This document shows, piece after piece, positions 1-13,069 of a stretch of 64,000 nucleotides of DNA; position 1 is the first letter of the stretch; every line of letters starts with the position of its first letter. The notes beneath the pieces were generated by a model, which was given only the letters and a program-made list of their open reading frames with translations, was not told where the DNA came from and did not search any database. The DNA comes from Torreya grandis (taxonomy: Eukaryota > Streptophyta > Pinopsida > Cupressales > Taxaceae). The DNA lies in contig JARHVA010001175.1 of NCBI GenBank assembly GCA_037957365.1, positions 3,415,001 through 3,479,000 of the forward strand. The letters are read 5' to 3'. The position numbers and the translations under genes are program-made.

Positions 1-2596
1 AATATCCAATGGAGTGCATTTTCTCAGATGAAGATGATTGAACGATGCATAGAAAACATTAAAAAGTTAAAATCCTTGAGGAAGAATGTAGATATGACAT
101 ATGGTATAACCATAAGAAATAAATTAAAGCTTGATCATCCTTCAAATATTAATGGTACATAGATGAGAATACACATTCAAATCAATGGTCCATAGAGTAG
201 GAGGCATAATTAAGTAGATCAAGATCGATGGAGCATGTTGATCTATGCAAATGAGATCAATGGTGTGACTTCAACATTGATATTTCAACAAAGATAAAAA
301 TGGATGTGGAAGTGACAAGTGTCATAACCATGGGGAATGTAGCTAACAACCAATACCATTCAATTTCTTAGATTGAAATTGATGGTCTGTATTGATCTAT
401 GTAAGGATGATCCAATGGTGCAAGATCAAATTAGTTTTTCTAAAAGGTAATAGTCCTTTTTTAAATATTAATAGAAAAATGTCATGAAAATGCCACAAGG
501 ATGCCACATTAGAGCCAAGTAAGTATAATATGCCAAGATTTTATAGACCCAATAAATGTAAGGGTATAAGTACGTAATCCAATTATGATCTAAGACATGA
601 ATTCATGCAAGTTTAAATAAATTCCATTATTAAATTACTATAAAAACATTAGGGAAAGCCCTAAAATTATAAAAACCCTAATTTGACCTAATTCTTATTA
701 TCATCAAGCCAAGGAAGTTTAATTATCACTTGTACAAGGATAATTAGATCCATAATTAAATTGTAGACCACTATAAAGCAATATAGATAAGTCCATAGCC
801 ATGGTAGCCCAAAAAGGTGTTTCAAAGGAAGATATAGATCTCTATCTGACTTGAGATATAGATGAGAGGGTTTTTAAAGACACATAATTTGATGCCATAG
901 CTCTAAATATAGGGTGAAATGATTGGTCAAGCTTATTTTAGACCATTGAGAATCAACATCCTATCACAAGAGAAGAACATGTCTGTAGGGAGGCTCTACT
1001 ATAATGATTAAGGGCTATAATAGAATAAAGTTAAAAAGAATGGTTATAGGCCAAATTTTCCAATGACAGGCTACAAGCTATCAAGTGAAAAACTTGATCA
1101 AAGCCTTGACCAAGAATCAAGTCCATGAATTTAGGATAGTTAGCTTAACCCATTTAAATATGGATATGACTATATTGGGAGGAAAAATAAAAGCCTTGAT
1201 TAGTTAGTATAAGTAGTTGGAGGAAATTTCTAAGGATCCCAAAAAATAAGGTAGAATGTGGCACATATTGGATATCTTTATCAAAGAACCTACCATACTT
1301 ATTCCCTTGGGTCTAATAGAAGATGGGGAGTTTAAGCATAAAACTACTCAATTCATGCCAGGGGCATAAAAAAAATTTGGAAAGGGCTAAGAGGGATATC
1401 AAGAGCCTAGAGAGTCAAGGAAAGGAACTGTTCATGAGACCTATTGTTGATCTCCAACTGATCAATGAACAACATTATAGAACAAATATCTTGTAGGTAA
1501 GGTGACAACACTAGGGTCCCAAAGTTAGTTAGATTAGGAATATTTTTTTGCAATTAGCATTGTATATTTTAAAATGGAATATTATTTTTGTAAAGACTTT
1601 AATAGATTGTAAAGTACATTGCCTATAGTTTAGTATATTAGAAAAAGTCATTTATTCTAGAATGCAATAGAAAAGATAGTTATATTAGACACATGTACAA
1701 ATTTAGTTTATCATTATTGATCATCATACCTCATGAATTATCTATATAAAGAGGTATTACCAATTGTAAAAAGGGAGAGAGTTTTTAGAGCCAAAAACTA
1801 TTTCAAACTTTTGAGAAAATTAATATAAGCAAGGAATTTTGCAAAGTTTGTCCACATTTTATTTGTGTGAATTGTTATCATGGTTTCTCTCTCATTTGTT
1901 TTATCTTATATTCAAAATTCAAGGGTTATTATGAATTATAGATGTGCATCTTTAATGTAGATTTACTAATTTGGGCTAATTCTAGATTAGTTGAAAGTTA
2001 TTAGGTTTACTGTGCTTCCTTTTCTCTTCTTACATCCAGTCTAAGGTTATTTGATTATAGGGGTAAATTTTTTTCTTAAATTAAATATTGTCATTAGTTA
2101 CATCTTTTAATACATTCCTTAGATGTTTTCCTGATGTGTGATAGGATTTAAGCTTATGCTACTTCATGTTACACATTGGCTAAGTGCATGTTCAAATGAA
2201 ATTGGAACTTTGTCATAATGTTTGAAATAAATATCAGTAACACCTCTCTTTTACACCCTACCCTACCTTTTACTCCCTTTTTTTAATCAATTCACCTTAG
2301 ATTAGTTTCATTGTGAATATTAATCTTAGTTTAGATTTAGACTTATTTTTTAGCATAATTCAATTTAAATAGCATATATCATCTCCAAAATCAAAGATCG
2401 ACTATTAAGCCATGGTGGCTCCCAACCACCAGCTAATATAAATTTGTGAAATAGTCAACCTTTTCTACCTCTATTCCACCAAGGATAATAGGATTATCAC
2501 AACTAGTAGCTCATGCAATGAACTCTCTGAGTTAAAAAATGAGAATTATTTCTTGAATACTATATGAACCTATTGATACATTTAGGAGCATCAACA
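1..2596 (+). repeat. 5' LTR of element A (left edge outside window)
   Basis: It aligns along its whole length with 18290-20886. Both copies end in GCATCAACA, the CA terminus expected of an LTR. About 680 bp of the LTR lie before base 1, judged from the full-length right copy. By eye the copies agree at roughly four bases in five, which points to an old insertion. Short open frames here are also LTR sequence and are not considered genes. The sequence directly after the LTR (from 2597) does not match a primer binding site I recognise. Confidence 0.9.
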
Positions 2597-3225
2597 TGAA
2601 CTAGCACTAGAAGGAGGGTGAGTTAAATATTTGAAAATCTACATCTTTGCTAATTCAGTGAATTCTATTCAAAGATTGATGTATTCTTTGCATATTTGTG
2701 TTTATTTGAGAATATTTATGTAAATATCATTGATATTAATGGTTTCAAACTAGTCTTTGTGCTTATTTAGACAAAGATAAATTTTCTTTGAAGTTTGATT
2801 TTTAATTATGGTTAAGATAGCTTAAGATATATGAATCCAAGGTGTTTGAGGTTAGTAATATTTGTTTTATTCAAATATTGATTGGATATTTAAAAATTTA
2901 AGTTTATTTGAGCTTGAAACATGTAAAAATCATTCATATTTATGTGTTTGGACACATCTTTGAGATAATTTAGTTAAATATTAATGTCCTTTGCCATTAT
3001 TTATACATATTTGTGTGAAATTTGATTAATTTTCCAGTTTGATCAACATTATTTGTAAAGATAAGACTTACACATTATATTTCACACAAGGTTCAAATTT
3101 TTCAATCTAGAATTTATAAGGATAAGGATCAAATCACATTTAGAGACAAGGGTTCCTCTTCTTTCATTATAAGTTCATAGGAGAGCTAGGTGAGACAAAG
3201 GAAAATGTAAACTTTCAAAGTCTCA
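2597..3225 (+). other. Untranslated leader of element A
   Basis: A+T-rich sequence lies between the 5' LTR and the first recognisable gag reading. No domain, repeat array or RNA gene was seen. Its position matches the leader that normally holds the primer binding site and packaging signals, but neither signal is recognisable. Confidence 0.5.
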
Positions 3226-4234
3226 ACCAACTTCACCAATTCATGGAGCTCATGTGTTCAATCCCTATCAAGGTATGGATAGGTTAGGTGGTTCTTCAAT
3301 AAATGTGTTAGGTGTTATGTATGACCTTCCTCATAATCTTGAAAAGTATTTTTATACTTTAAGTCCTAATGGTGTTATAACTATTGAAAAACACATTAAA
3401 TAATTCAAATCAGATTTAATATTTTTCAATGTTATTCATGAAGATGTGGCATAAAAATTATTTCCATTTAATTTCAAGGATACTACATATAAATGGTTTC
3501 TTAACCTTCCTAAAAATTACATATCTAGCTAGAATTATTTTAATAATTACTTCATTGATCAGTTGGAAAAATCATTAGCCCATGTACCTTATACCAACAT
3601 TTTACCATAGTCAAAAGAGACCCAAATCACCCCATAAGAGCCTTCAATGCTATATTTCATAAAATGTTTATCACCATAGCTCCTTATATAAATAATGAGG
3701 CTTTAGCCTTAGAGATATGTAAGGATGCCTTAGATCCCATGAATTATATGGTTTTTAAAATATCTACTCAAGTCATTAATACCCTATCCCTAGCTTATGT
3801 TGAAGCTATGATCATTAATGATCAAATTCAACCACAAGGCCAAATGGCATATAATATTCCCAACATTAATCCAATTTACTATTTTGAACATCATTCCCAA
3901 TACCAATCAAAATATTCTTGCCTTAAATCAAATCTTAGTACTAAACCAATTGCCTTTGTGCCATGCACATCCTAATCAAAACCTAGGATTCTTGAACCAC
4001 TCTACCAATGGATCTCATCCACAAAACCAAAGAGATTTAATGCTTATATCCAATAAAAATAATCAATTTCATAATTATGAGTCACCCAAGAATGAAAATG
4101 ACTCTATCTTAAATATGGTTCAAAATCTAAGCACTGATTTCCTTCAGTTGCAAAAACAAGTTGGATATATTGGAGAAGGCTCTAATATGAACTTCTCTTT
4201 CTAAAGATTTAATAGGAATTCAAATAGGTTTCAA

Positions 4235-4296
<62 letters not shown>

Positions 4297-5350
4297 CAAC
4301 AACAATAATGAGTCATCTACTAAGAATAATGTACCTAATATAAATCTTGGTGATGTAGCTTTGCTTGATTATTGTAAAGTTCATTATACCTCAAAGCATG
4401 GCAAATTAGATTGTCTAGAATTTTACAATGTTTTTGAAGCCTTTTAAGAAGAGTTAAAAACTTTTGAAGTTTTCCCTAATAAATATAATGGTTTAGGTAC
4501 CTCAGGTGCTTCAAGGTCATCTAAATCTATTGATTCAACTCTCATGGTGGAGACATTTTAATTACCATTCCAAAAAGAGAATGATCCTGAGGATATCCCT
4601 AAAGAGATTCATGATTTTCAATAATAAATAAATAAGACCTATCCTCTAAGGAATAGGGAGTATAAACAACTTTTGACTACCTCAACTCCATCAAATAATT
4701 TTGACACTTCTGATACTACATCAAATAACAATCCAGAGCCTCCTAAGGGAATTAACTCTAAACCTAATGTTGATACATCTAATAGGACTAGATATAATAT
4801 AGTAGAAGACATGAAAAATATCAAAGCTAACATTATCTTGCATGAGTTGACTCAGATTATAGAACAAAGGGATTTGTTGTTGGAATCTTTGTCTAAAAAT
4901 CCTAGTAAGTCTCAAAAGTCTACACATGCTAAAGTTATAATGCACAAAAATAAGGAAAACATTCCACCTTTCTTACTCATAGTCAGGATCTTTGGTAAGA
5001 ATTTGCATAATTACTTATTAGATTCTAGTGCATCTATAAATATTATGCCTAAAGGTATTTGTGATCAATTATGTTTGAATCTAATTAAATCTGATAGGGT
5101 TGTAACTTAATTAGATAAATCAAGAGTCAAAGTGATTGGTGAATTATTTAATGTTCACATGAAAATTTCTTATGAACTAGTGATCTAATAATTAATTGAC
5201 ATATAAGTGGTGGATATTCTTGATGCATATAGAATGTTGCTAAGTAGGGACTAGACTAGATCTATGAATGATTATATGTCAATTGACTATTCAAACATGT
5301 GGTTACCTTGTAAAGGAGTTCCAAATTAGATCAAGATAGAAATGGAACCT
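3226..5350 (+). pseudogene. Element A gag-protease (degenerate)
   Basis: This stretch would encode the particle protein and the aspartic protease that matures it. From about 3275 a gag-like reading appears (HEDVA, then KWFLNLPKNY), the kind of capsid-core segment found in plant gypsy gag. Frames shift near 3660-3820. One frame then runs, with stops, from about 3818 to 5350. It holds a poly-Asn run, a CxxxH...H...C segment (YCKVHYTSKHGKLDC, near 4370-4415) that may be a nucleocapsid zinc motif, a linker, and a protease. The protease active site reads LLDSSASINIMP, with Ser where the family has Gly, and is followed downstream by MLLSRD and MWLPCKG, typical of plant gypsy protease tails. Several stops fall where Gln or Trp would be expected. 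It is non-functional. Confidence 0.8.
4235..4310 (+). repeat. (AAT)n-(AAC)4 microsatellite inside gag frame
   Basis: Roughly twenty AAT units are followed by four AAC units and then AAT. In the gag frame every unit encodes Asn. The run lies between the capsid part and the CxxxH...H...C segment. It keeps the frame, because the same reading continues into the protease. Confidence 0.9.
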
Positions 5351-5479
5351 AAAATGAAGTATATTATGATCAAGTATGAGAGGGTCAACATGGCTAACTC
5401 AGATCAGGTGTTTACACTCTTGACACCACAAAGGTATGTAACTCTCAAATTTCTCATGTTATGCTTATATTATGGAAGA

Positions 5480-6553
5480 TATATTTGATGGTGCTAGATG
5501 AAAATCAAGTTCTAGAGTAGGATTTGTATTGATCAATCCCATTGGGCAATAATATAATGTCTCTTACAAACTCCAATTCCTATATACTACCAATCTTGTA
5601 GAGTATGAAGCACTTATTCTTGGATTATAATTTACAATCAAACACAAGGATAAGGAACTATTTTTTTTTGGTGATTCTAAACTAGTAGTTAATCAAGTAA
5701 GGAGTAAATACGAATGCAAGTTGTCATATATCAAGAAGTATACATTTAGAGTGTGAGACTTAATTGAATGTTTTGATGCTTTCAAAATTGTTTCAATCCA
5801 TAGGGAAGAAAATAATATTGCTAATGAAATTTCTTCAGTTATATCCAACCTTATGACCAATCAAAGTTCTAAGTTGAAAATCCTTACCATGAGTTAGTCC
5901 CATGTCCCTTAGTACTAGATAATGTCAACCATTTGTAAGTATTCAAAGATGACTAGTAGATCATAAACTTCATGACTAGCTCAGGAGTATTGACAAAAAA
6001 GCATGTGCTTAGATCAATATAGTGAATAAATTTAGACATTATATCCTTAAAAATAAGGTACATAAAATATATTCAAAACCTACCACTAAACTCATGTTTA
6101 GTCAATGTGAACTTGGAGAAAGGATAGGTAAGTGGATGTTTGTTCTCTAAGAATATGATCTAGAGATGAAGGCTACAAAGTTGTTAAGATGCCAAGGTTT
6201 AATTTAGTTGATTGCCACTACTAATCCCAAACTAAGTGTCATGTAGGTAGAAAAAAAATCATCCTAATAATTACTATGATCCTATTGTTGATTTTATAAT
6301 CAATGGATATTATCCTATAGGGTTAATTAAAGTGAAAAAGAGTGATTTAAGGCTCAAAGAAACTCATTTTATGATCAAGGATGGTGTGATGTATAGGAAT
6401 AACTTTGAAGGTATTTATGTAGGTTGTGTTTCCAAGGAAGAGGTGAATAAGATCTTGAGCACTTTCCATGAAAAACTAGGAAGTGGACATCCATCTAGAA
6501 GGACAACAACCCATAAAATCCTTAAGGTTTGTTACTATTGGAGGTATAATCAT
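5480..6553 (+). pseudogene. Element A pol fragment: archaeal-type RNase H, RH tail, integrase zinc domain; RT deleted
   Basis: Domains in order are as follows. An archaeal-type RNase H (about 5495-5860) shows LVEYEALILGL, GDSKLVVNQV and HREENNIANE. Its usual linker follows (about 5880-5985). Next come the C-terminal end of the RT-linked RNase H (about 5990-6235; FRHYILKNKVH, EYDLEMKATKL) and the integrase H2C2 zinc domain (6332-6553; KDGVMYRNNFEGIY, HEKLGSGH, KILKVCYYW). No RT palm or fingers can be read anywhere between protease and integrase. The RT therefore appears to have been removed by a deletion with its junction near 5985-6000. The zinc domain stops abruptly at the copia insertion just after YYW, and the integrase core resumes at about 15132. 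Confidence 0.75.
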
Positions 6554-8620
6554 TGAGAGGGGAGAGGTGAATCAGTGATGCAAGATATTTCAAACTTCAA
6601 TTACAATCTTTTTAAACTCTTTATAAATGAATACGAGAATTCATAAAGTATACAATATGTTTATAACAATGAATAAGAAAGATGATGAAAGATCACACAC
6701 ATAACATAATATCTACATGGAAAACCCTTTTGGGAAATAAAACCCACTATCAAGCCTAAAAAAACATGGAATAATTATCCTATAAGATGATAATAAACAT
6801 GATACCTTTTAGTGAAGCACCCACTTCACAATGACCACCCACCCCTAAGTATGAATAAGTACCCACTTGTTCTAGATGTTGAGCACCCACACAACACCTA
6901 TGAAATCAATAACTCTAGAAATCTGATTATAAATCAATATGATTGGATAAATAATGTTTAATACCTCTCTTTCAACACATCACATATACACAAACTTGAT
7001 CATACAAATAATACATCCAAACACCTATTTTTTATCTCTCTAGTCTACTTCACTCATCCTCAATCTACTTTGTACTTTAGTCCATCCATTGAGCACACTC
7101 CCTCTGATCTCTTTCCTTCATCTCTATCTTCTATTCTCTATTCATTCAAATTCCAATATATAAACCATTACCTTGGTCTCCACTATTTATATATTTTTAA
7201 TTAATATCAACTTCTAAGTCGACCATAATACTTTCCTTAACTCTTAATATTTTTATCATGTTAATACAAAGTTTAATACCATCCTCAAGGGTTGGCCATA
7301 TCATTTATGGGTCACAATTAAGTAGCTACAACTTTCAATTAGGCCTTAGTTTCCCTTATAGGTCTCATGGAGATCTATTCACCCATTTAGTACTTCATCA
7401 AGCAAATTAATAACATAAGATCAATTTTAGATACCTACGTCCACTCCATAATACCTATAAGACATCTTTAGGTGATTGTTCTCATAAAAACACCCTTCTA
7501 CGAAAGCACAAATTTCTTAAACAATATTATATACATACAATCACCATGAATTAACATATATTAAACTTTAGATCTCAATAACTTATATTATACAAACATT
7601 TAGACATTATAAATAGTGCTAATAGATGCACCTTGAAGTTATTTACAACTTTGATTTTTACTAGATCAATAAATTCATCCTGGATCAAAATTTATAACTC
7701 AAAAACTAAGCATTGGTTTTCCTTCATAAAATTAAATGTTTAAAGTCCACTGGTCACTGATAAAATGTTAAACATTGAGCACTTTAACCTCATATTGTGC
7801 TCCCTAACAACTTTACATAAATATGCACCATTGATATCCTTGAAATATCCTAGACTTTACCTTGAAATGATCACCATTGATCTTATATTAGAGCTCCTAT
7901 GATTGTGCTACTTAGTAGATATACATGCCTTTTACACATTTAACTCTTTAACTCAACCTGAATCATTGATCTCTATCTGTATAAATACCCACAAACCATT
8001 GATCTTCTCTTATATTAACAAGATAGAGACACTTGTCACAAGTGTATTTAATATCAAGAACCTTTGACAATTTGAATTCATATGCACCATTGGATTAAGA
8101 TCTAGATTATGAATTTTCACCATTAGATCTACTGACTAATGACCTTAGACTTCAATGAAATTAAACTTGACAGTCTCTAGTAGATCATAATCTACAAGAG
8201 CAAATTTTAAGGTTTGTAACTTGAGATAGAAAACACTTCAAGAGTGTAAATGTTTAGGGTACCTTATTGGCACTATAGACAACATCTCCATGATATCCTT
8301 TGACCCAAGTTGAATTTTTGAGTACCTATAATAAATGCACAAACTTTCTAGTTCATTCATATCTTCATGACATGTAGTGATGGTCTATATTTTCTTAAGC
8401 TAGAAGATGCATGTTTCTCATTCCAAATGATCAAGTGACACACCAAAGCTTCACCAAGACATCTATGGATGCCTCATAACTTTTTAGTTTTCCTTACAAA
8501 CCTACATATGTGCTATATATTTATAAAACCATCAATATGATCACTTTATAATTAATGCATTAGTACCACATGCTCTCTTTGACATCAATGACAACCAAAC
8601 ATCAATGCCTATGCTAAACA
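6554..8620 (-). repeat. 3' LTR of nested copia element
   Basis: The plus-strand edge reads TGAGAGGGGAGAGGTGAATC and the other edge reads GCTAAACA, immediately before the purine tract. It aligns with 13070-15131 throughout; the shared stretches include the segment rich in CACCCACTT-type motifs near 6830-6890 and 13320-13390. Divergence by eye is about one base in five or six. Confidence 0.88.
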
Positions 8621-8634
8621 ATCTCCCCTTTTAT
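8621..8634 (-). promoter_or_regulatory. Polypurine tract of copia element
   Basis: On the - strand it reads ATAAAAGGGGAGAT and abuts the LTR start TGTTTAGC. This is the typical plant copia plus-strand primer arrangement and fixes the inner LTR boundary at 8620/8621. Confidence 0.75.
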
Positions 8635-9239
8635 CATTAATTTCAAAACACACTCATAATTACTTTTTACTCATTTTAACTTCTTCATTATGATCTTTCT
8701 CCTCCCTTTGACATTAATGACAAAAGGTCTCTTCCTCAACATGCCAACAATCATTCCTCAATAATATGTATGCATTCAATTAATATTAATATTCTCATGA
8801 TACTTACATAATTTCAGGCATATGACTCAATTACTTCCCCTTTGACATGCACAAATCTAAATTTGGACTTCTCATTTCCTTGTATTTGACAAACTACTCA
8901 TAGAGCTTAGAAAGCTCCACTTAAAATTATGTGTATCTCTTCAAGTCTATCAAACTATATGAGATATCTCCCCCTAACTGCATGCTCTATATGAAAAAGA
9001 TAAACTTAAATAATTTTTCTTAAAGAACTAGGTCTACCAACAACACTTCAAACAATATTTATCTCATAGTAGTAAAAAAATTTCCCTTTATCATCTACAA
9101 GACATCATGGTTTAGAACCTTTTCAAAAACACTCTCATGGAAACATGACATACACAACTTGTCATATACATAAATATGAGACCTTATTCTTGATAAAAAC
9201 AATATCACAACACATTCTCCTCCTACTCAAATGAACCTT
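8635..9239 (-). other. Non-coding stretch between copia RNase H and 3' LTR
   Basis: A+T-rich sequence with no recognisable domain. A short motif resembling GTCATTAATGTCAAAGGG near 8700-8720 (- strand) echoes the LTR start region, but no array is formed. Confidence 0.45.
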
Positions 9240-10990
9240 TAATGGTTTATAGACAAGAAGATGACTCCCAAGCTTTGTCTTAGATACTCAATTGTGGCAT
9301 TTATCAAATATTTAGTCATAATGTCTGTAATTTGTTATTTTGTAGACATATATTCCAATTTAACAATTTGATTACTTACTTATTCTGTTAATAAATGATA
9401 TCTGATAGGAATGTACTTGGTTTTTGAGTGCATAATAGAATTATTATAGATACTAATTACACTAGTATTATCACAATAGAGAGGATAAGGTCCATTTTAT
9501 CTTACCTTATAATCTTCTAAGGTTTGTTTCATCTTCATTACCTAAGTACAATAGGAAGCAACATATATATAATCATATTTAATATTTGATAAAGATACAG
9601 AGGCTTAATTTTTGCTTAGCCAAGACACCAAGCACTCACCCATGAAGAAGACACCACCAGTAGTACTCCTCCTATTATCCACACATCATGCCCAATCTAC
9701 ATAAGTGTATGTCTTTAGAGTAAATTATGTACTCCTAGGGTACCATAAACCATAACCTATTGTTCTCTTGAGATATATTAAGATCTTTTTGACTACTTTC
9801 AAGTTAGATTCTATGGGATCAGATTGAAACCTTCCTATAAGTTCCACTACTTGCATGATATTAGGCCTATAATTAGTAGAGTATAATAGACTTCCAATAA
9901 TGGATCTATATAAAGTTTGATCAAATCTTGGTGAGTCATCTTGTTTACTTAAATTGCATCCAATGATCATTAGATTAATCATTAGCTTACAATCCAACAT
10001 TTCAAATTTTCTTAGCATATCTTTAATGTATTTTGCCTTTGAAATGAATATCCCTTCATTAAGTTGGTTAATTTATAATCTATGAAGAAATAAAGTTTCC
10101 CCAATATAAAAATTTCAAACTAGTCTTCATAGCATCTACAAACTCTCTACTCATGTTGTCATTGCTAGAACCAAATATTATGTTTTTGACATAGACTGCT
10201 ACTAGTAATTAATGAGTTCCATCTATCTTGATATATAAATTACTATCAACTATCCCTCTTTTTAAGCCTTCACTCAATAGATACTTGCCTAATCTATCAT
10301 ACCAAGCTCTAGGAGCATGTTTAAGACCATATAAAGCCTTCTTTAGTTTATAAACATAGTCCTAATTACTTGTCATTAAAAACCCTTTAGGTAGCTTAAT
10401 ATAAACTTATTCATCTAAGTTGTCATTAAAAAATGCATATTTCACATGCCTTTGGTAAAATTTGAAATATTTGAAGCTTGTATAAGATATAAAGAATCTA
10501 ATTTCTTCCATTCTTGCTATAGGAGCCAATGTATCATCAAAGTATATTCCTTGAACTTGAGCATATCATTTACACACTAGTCTAGCCTTATTTATCATGA
10601 CCTTTCATTTCTTATTCCTCTTGTTTCTAAAAATCTACTTAGTTCTTATCACATTTTTATCTTTTAGCCTAGGAACCAAATCCCATGTTTCATTTTTTAC
10701 TATTTGATAAAGTCATTCCTTTATGGTAAATGTCCAATTGTCATTTTTGCTAGCTTTTAATAATTTTTTGGGTTCAATTTTGGACAAAAAAGTTGTGTCT
10801 TGTTGATTCTGATTGATCAACCTTATCCTCTTAGTTTAAAAACTAACATTCACATCTCTAATAACTTGGGAAGCTAGATGGTCCATCTATATTCTCCTAT
10901 AAGGGGCTTTAATATCCTATCTTACTTCTTTCTCTTCATCATCTAATTGATAAGGTATGCTTTCATTATTTGAAATAACATCCTCTGTAG
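9240..10990 (-). pseudogene. Copia reverse transcriptase-RNase H (degenerate)
   Basis: Read on the - strand from about 10960 down, this follows the Ty1/copia RT closely: YVYKLKKALYGLKHAPRAWY, then a catalytic region that reads YVKNIIFGSSND where the family has YVDD. It continues through the RT thumb and connection (YRSIIGSLLY, RPNIMQVVELIGRF, LKVVKKILIYLKRT; 9725-10018) into the RNase H (VDNRRSTTGGVFF, VSWLSKN). The YVDD aspartates are replaced and there are several stops, so the copy is inactive. The domain order after integrase is what defines a copia rather than a gypsy element. Confidence 0.88.
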
Positions 10991-10999
10991 TGTCAATTA

Positions 11000-12160
11000 T
11001 CTATGAGATGGGCTTCTTGATGTCACCTACCTCTTCAACTCTCACATTAGAATTTTTAATAACTTTTTGGAGTCTCTTATTGAAAAACATATAAGTATAA
11101 ATTATGGAGGAATATAAAAATAAGATGCCTTCATCAAATCTTGAGTCAAAATTTCCAAGATTTTCTTCATTCCTCTTGATAAAACAATTGCTCCCAAATA
11201 CTCTAAAGTGTTTGACATTAGCTAACCTATTTGTCCATAGCTCATATGGATTATTATCACCATTTTCTCTAAATTGGCATCTATTTAAGATATAAATGTA
11301 ATTATTAGTATCCTCTTCGCAAAAACCATCTAAAAGTTTTGAATCATGAAGCATGGTTCTAGTCATCTCTAGGTTAGTTATATTTTTCCTCTCAACTACC
11401 CCATTCTGTTGGGGTGTCCTAGTAGTAGATTATTTTCCTCTAATTATTTGTTCCTCACAAAAGTCATAAAGCTCATAAGATCAAAATTCACCTCCTCTAT
11501 CTAATCTTACACACTTGATTCTTGATCCTTTTTCATTTTCAATACGAGTTTTAAATGCTTTAAATTTTCCAAAAGCTTCTAATTTATAATTAAGCAAAAA
11601 TATTTAAGTCATTCTAGTGAATTCATCAATTAATAACATAAATTAGATATTAAATTGAATGCCTTTAGTTATTATATGTCCATAAAGGTCTATGTGGATC
11701 AACTCCAATGGTACTATAGTAGAATGCTCCTTAGATTTATATCTTCTTTTGACTTGCTTTCCATGAAGGCATGCCTTGTAGAGAGTATGAGGAATCTTAG
11801 TGATTTTAGGCATATACCTCACTAGTCTTTTTAAATTTATCCTTAGTAAATTATCAAAGTTTATATGTTTAAGTCTTCTATGCCAAATCCAACTTTCCTT
11901 TAATTGATTCATGAAGTACTTTTCTTTATTGGATTTATAAAACACATACAAGTTTTTATCTTCCTTGTGAATGTTTAAAACTAATTTTCCAAACTTGTAA
12001 CTTCTCATTTCACACCTTTTTTCATGAAAAGTCACAACATTTCCTTATTTACATATTTGGCTAACACTTCGAAGATTATGTTTTAAACTTTTTATATATA
12101 CAACATTTTCCATTTTAGTATGACCATTATCCAAAATTATAGATCCTTTCCTAACTATGC
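11000..12160 (-). pseudogene. Copia pre-integrase zinc domain and integrase (degenerate)
   Basis: The - strand frame 12035-11643 carries the gag-pre-integrase domain (WIWHRRLKHINFDNLL, CLHGKQVKRRYKS) and the start of the integrase core with the first catalytic Asp (HIDLYG). The core continues through LDRGGEF (second Asp) and QQNGVVERKN (Glu), so all three DDE residues can still be read, although stops and shifts interrupt the frame. The frame 11366-11001 is the integrase C-terminal part (NPYELWTNRLANVKHFRVFG). This enzyme would insert the element cDNA into the genome. Confidence 0.88.
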
Positions 12161-13030
12161 TAGTAGATTGTTGACACCAGACTTTATTTAACCTAAATTA
12201 TGTTTCTTGAGAGAAATAAACTTACTCTTGTCTCTTGTCTCTTGTCATATGACTTGAGCATCCACTATCTATGTACCATTTCTTGTTTTCATCCTCTTGA
12301 GTATGTAGGGCAGTTTGTACAACATGGATTATTCCTTTTAGTATTGATCCTTCTTTCTTTGAATCTTGGTTTTATCTTCCTTGAACCATTTTATGGTGTC
12401 AAAAACTTGAAATTCCTTTTTCCAAAAGTCCATTTTTCAATACTTGTCTATATTTCCTTTTTTATTGTAGTTATAGTAAAGAGCCTCATTTCTTCTCTTT
12501 AGAGAGTAAGTATAATCCTTATATCTATGACCATATTTGTTACAAGTATAACAATGTCTATTGAGTTCATAAATTTATATGTTCATTTTAATTTCCCCTT
12601 TAGTTTGATCATCAATACCCCAAGACATGTCATCCATAAATTTTTTATAGAGTTTAATTTTTGCTTGTTTTTAGATAAAAGTGCATCAATATAAGTCATA
12701 ACTTTACCTTTTAATTGATCCATTCTTTGATTCAAATTTTTATCACCCACAACCTTGAATTTTTTTATTATTGATTATATTATTCTTGTTTTTGTCTTCA
12801 CACTATCAATGCTTGCAAGTAACTCATGATATATAGAGGAAGTTAGGTCTAAATTTTTACTCCCTTCTATGTTATTCAATCTTTCAATATTTTATTTTAG
12901 ACATTAATTTTCTTCCCTTGAACATTTGAGTTTTGATAATGTACATATTATTTCACCTTGAAGAAAAATATTAGCCTCTCTATCTTTTGTGTTAACTATG
13001 ATCACCTTCAATCGGTTAAACTTATAATAA
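12161..13030 (-). pseudogene. Copia gag remnant and aspartic protease
   Basis: The protease active site is read on the - strand at about 12243-12290 as WYIDSGCSSHMT, with the catalytic DSG intact. Upstream, at about 12500-12560, a zinc knuckle reads CYTCNKYGHRYKDY, with its last Cys replaced by Tyr. The gag part before it is only about 450 bp of charged, probably coiled sequence. The usual N-terminal gag domain is not recognisable and may have been lost. Confidence 0.7.
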
Positions 13031-13035
13031 AGTTC

Positions 13036-13049
13036 CTAATTTGATACCA
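13036..13049 (-). promoter_or_regulatory. Putative primer binding site of copia element
   Basis: On the - strand it begins TGGTATCA, the start of the sequence complementary to the 3' end of initiator tRNA-Met used by many plant elements. It lies about 20 bp inside the 5' LTR, further than the usual few bases, so either the LTR edge or the site has changed. Confidence 0.5.
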
Positions 13050-13069
13050 ATTATTAGAGGTAAAATAAC

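Noticed and set aside
4639..4945. Minus-strand open frames opposite the element A gag-protease linker
   Set aside because: The + strand carries the continuous gag-protease frame, so these are shadows.
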